Of a DNA stretch of 60,026 nucleotides, positions 59,796-60,026 are shown piece by piece; position 1 is the first letter of the stretch; every line of letters begins with the position of its first letter. A model generated the notes under the pieces. That model did not search any database. It worked only from the letters and a program-made list of their open reading frames with translations, and was not told the DNA's origin. The DNA comes from Fusibacter sp. 3D3 (lineage in GTDB: Bacteria > Bacillota > Clostridia > Peptostreptococcales > Acidaminobacteraceae), in assembly GCF_001748365.1 (NCBI RefSeq), contig NZ_BDHH01000024.1, positions 1 through 60,026 on the forward strand. Reading direction: 5' to 3'. A program made the position numbers and the translations under genes.

Positions 59796-60026
59796 ATGAT
59801 AACGATTTTAACGGATAATTGCAATCCTATTTCTCAAATTTTATACGATAATGTCCTAAATAATCTTCAGAATCATCAGTTGGGATGTATTTGTGGCCAT
59901 TCGGGATGCATGTCTATTCATGGTTACTATAACCGTGATATTAAGTATGAAGATGCTTCAGTAACCTTACGCATCAGACGTGTCATCTGTTCATTTTGTA
60001 AAACAACTCATGCCATTCTATTAGCC
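59796..60026 (+). mobile_element. DUF6431-type transposase-associated protein, N-terminal part (runs off the window)
   Basis: From an ATG at 59796 the plus strand is open to the window end (77 codons). The peptide has the pattern C-I-C-G-H-S-G-C, H-G-Y-Y-N-R, V-T-L-R-I-R-R-V-I-C-S-F-C and T-T-H-A-I-L, the zinc-finger-like N-terminus of DUF6431 proteins that accompany insertion sequences in Clostridia. No good ribosome binding site is near the ATG, so the start is uncertain. It was not among the longer open frames because it is cut by the window edge. Confidence 0.65.

Overview
The window is AT-rich, has strong AGGAGG-type ribosome binding sites and tightly packed genes, and looks like a chromosome segment of an anaerobic low-G+C Firmicute of the Clostridia. 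The pointers are a phosphate butyryltransferase/butyrate kinase pair, a PBSX-type contractile-tail cluster, an AbrB regulator, CoA-disulfide reductase, UPF0754/DUF445 proteins and HD-GYP/GGDEF/EAL signalling proteins. I cannot assign a genus from sequence alone. No tRNA, rRNA or CRISPR array was seen.

Region 1 (1-17.0 kb) is a contractile phage-tail cluster in PBSX (xkd) order: terminator-like protein, sheath, tube, tail chaperone, tape measure, LysM protein, hub, XkdR, XkdS, baseplate J, YmfQ-like, fibres, XkdW/XkdX-like, XhlA-like, amidase, holin-like. Terminase, portal, capsid and integrase genes are absent, so the best reading is a tailocin (phage-tail-like bacteriocin). A sigma-region-4-like activator lies upstream of the operon, and XRE repressor plus ImmA/IrrE protease pairs lie at both ends. 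The chaperone gene carries an A AAA AAC slippery heptamer that opens a 64-codon extension. One fibre gene is broken. Two nearly identical 150-bp repeats flank the XhlA-like gene, and a related copy lies at 40.8 kb.

Region 2 (17.1-25.1 kb) is metabolic. A MerR/creatininase-family operon has a classic 19-bp-spacer MerR promoter. A sigma-54-type operon follows: flavoprotein with zinc ribbon, butyrate kinase, EthD-like protein, DAPG/phloretin-hydrolase-like protein and phosphate butyryltransferase. It is preceded by a good -24/-12 promoter and by its own PAS-AAA-Fis activator. The combination suggests C-C bond hydrolysis of an acylated or cyclic compound with recovery of ATP through acyl phosphate.

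Region 3 (25.3-36 kb) holds a Cache-HAMP-PAS-GGDEF-EAL protein and a GNAT acetyltransferase. It also holds a split Tm-1-like module: a UPF0261 ATP-binding protein, a TIM-barrel protein, a paralogous TIM barrel joined to an AraC-type DNA-binding domain (now out of frame), and an EamA transporter. A four-helix membrane protein and a Tet(M)-like ribosomal protection protein follow.

Region 4 (36-60 kb) contains an S41 protease with SLH-like repeats, a ClC transporter, a chemoreceptor-like fragment, a 2948-residue cyclic beta-1,2-glucan-synthase-type protein, a YczE-like membrane protein and an unlisted 35-codon gene with its own promoter and terminator. It continues with a CoA-disulfide reductase carrying two rhodanese domains behind a CsoR/CstR-like operator, a small HTH/membrane-protein pair with 21-bp iterons, remnants of a MocR regulator and a tyrosine recombinase, a double-length DUF445 protein, and an HD-GYP protein whose GGDEF domain is cut off next to a DUF6431 mobile-element gene running off the window. 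Two further noncoding repeats (23.5 kb and 35.9 kb) form a second structured family.
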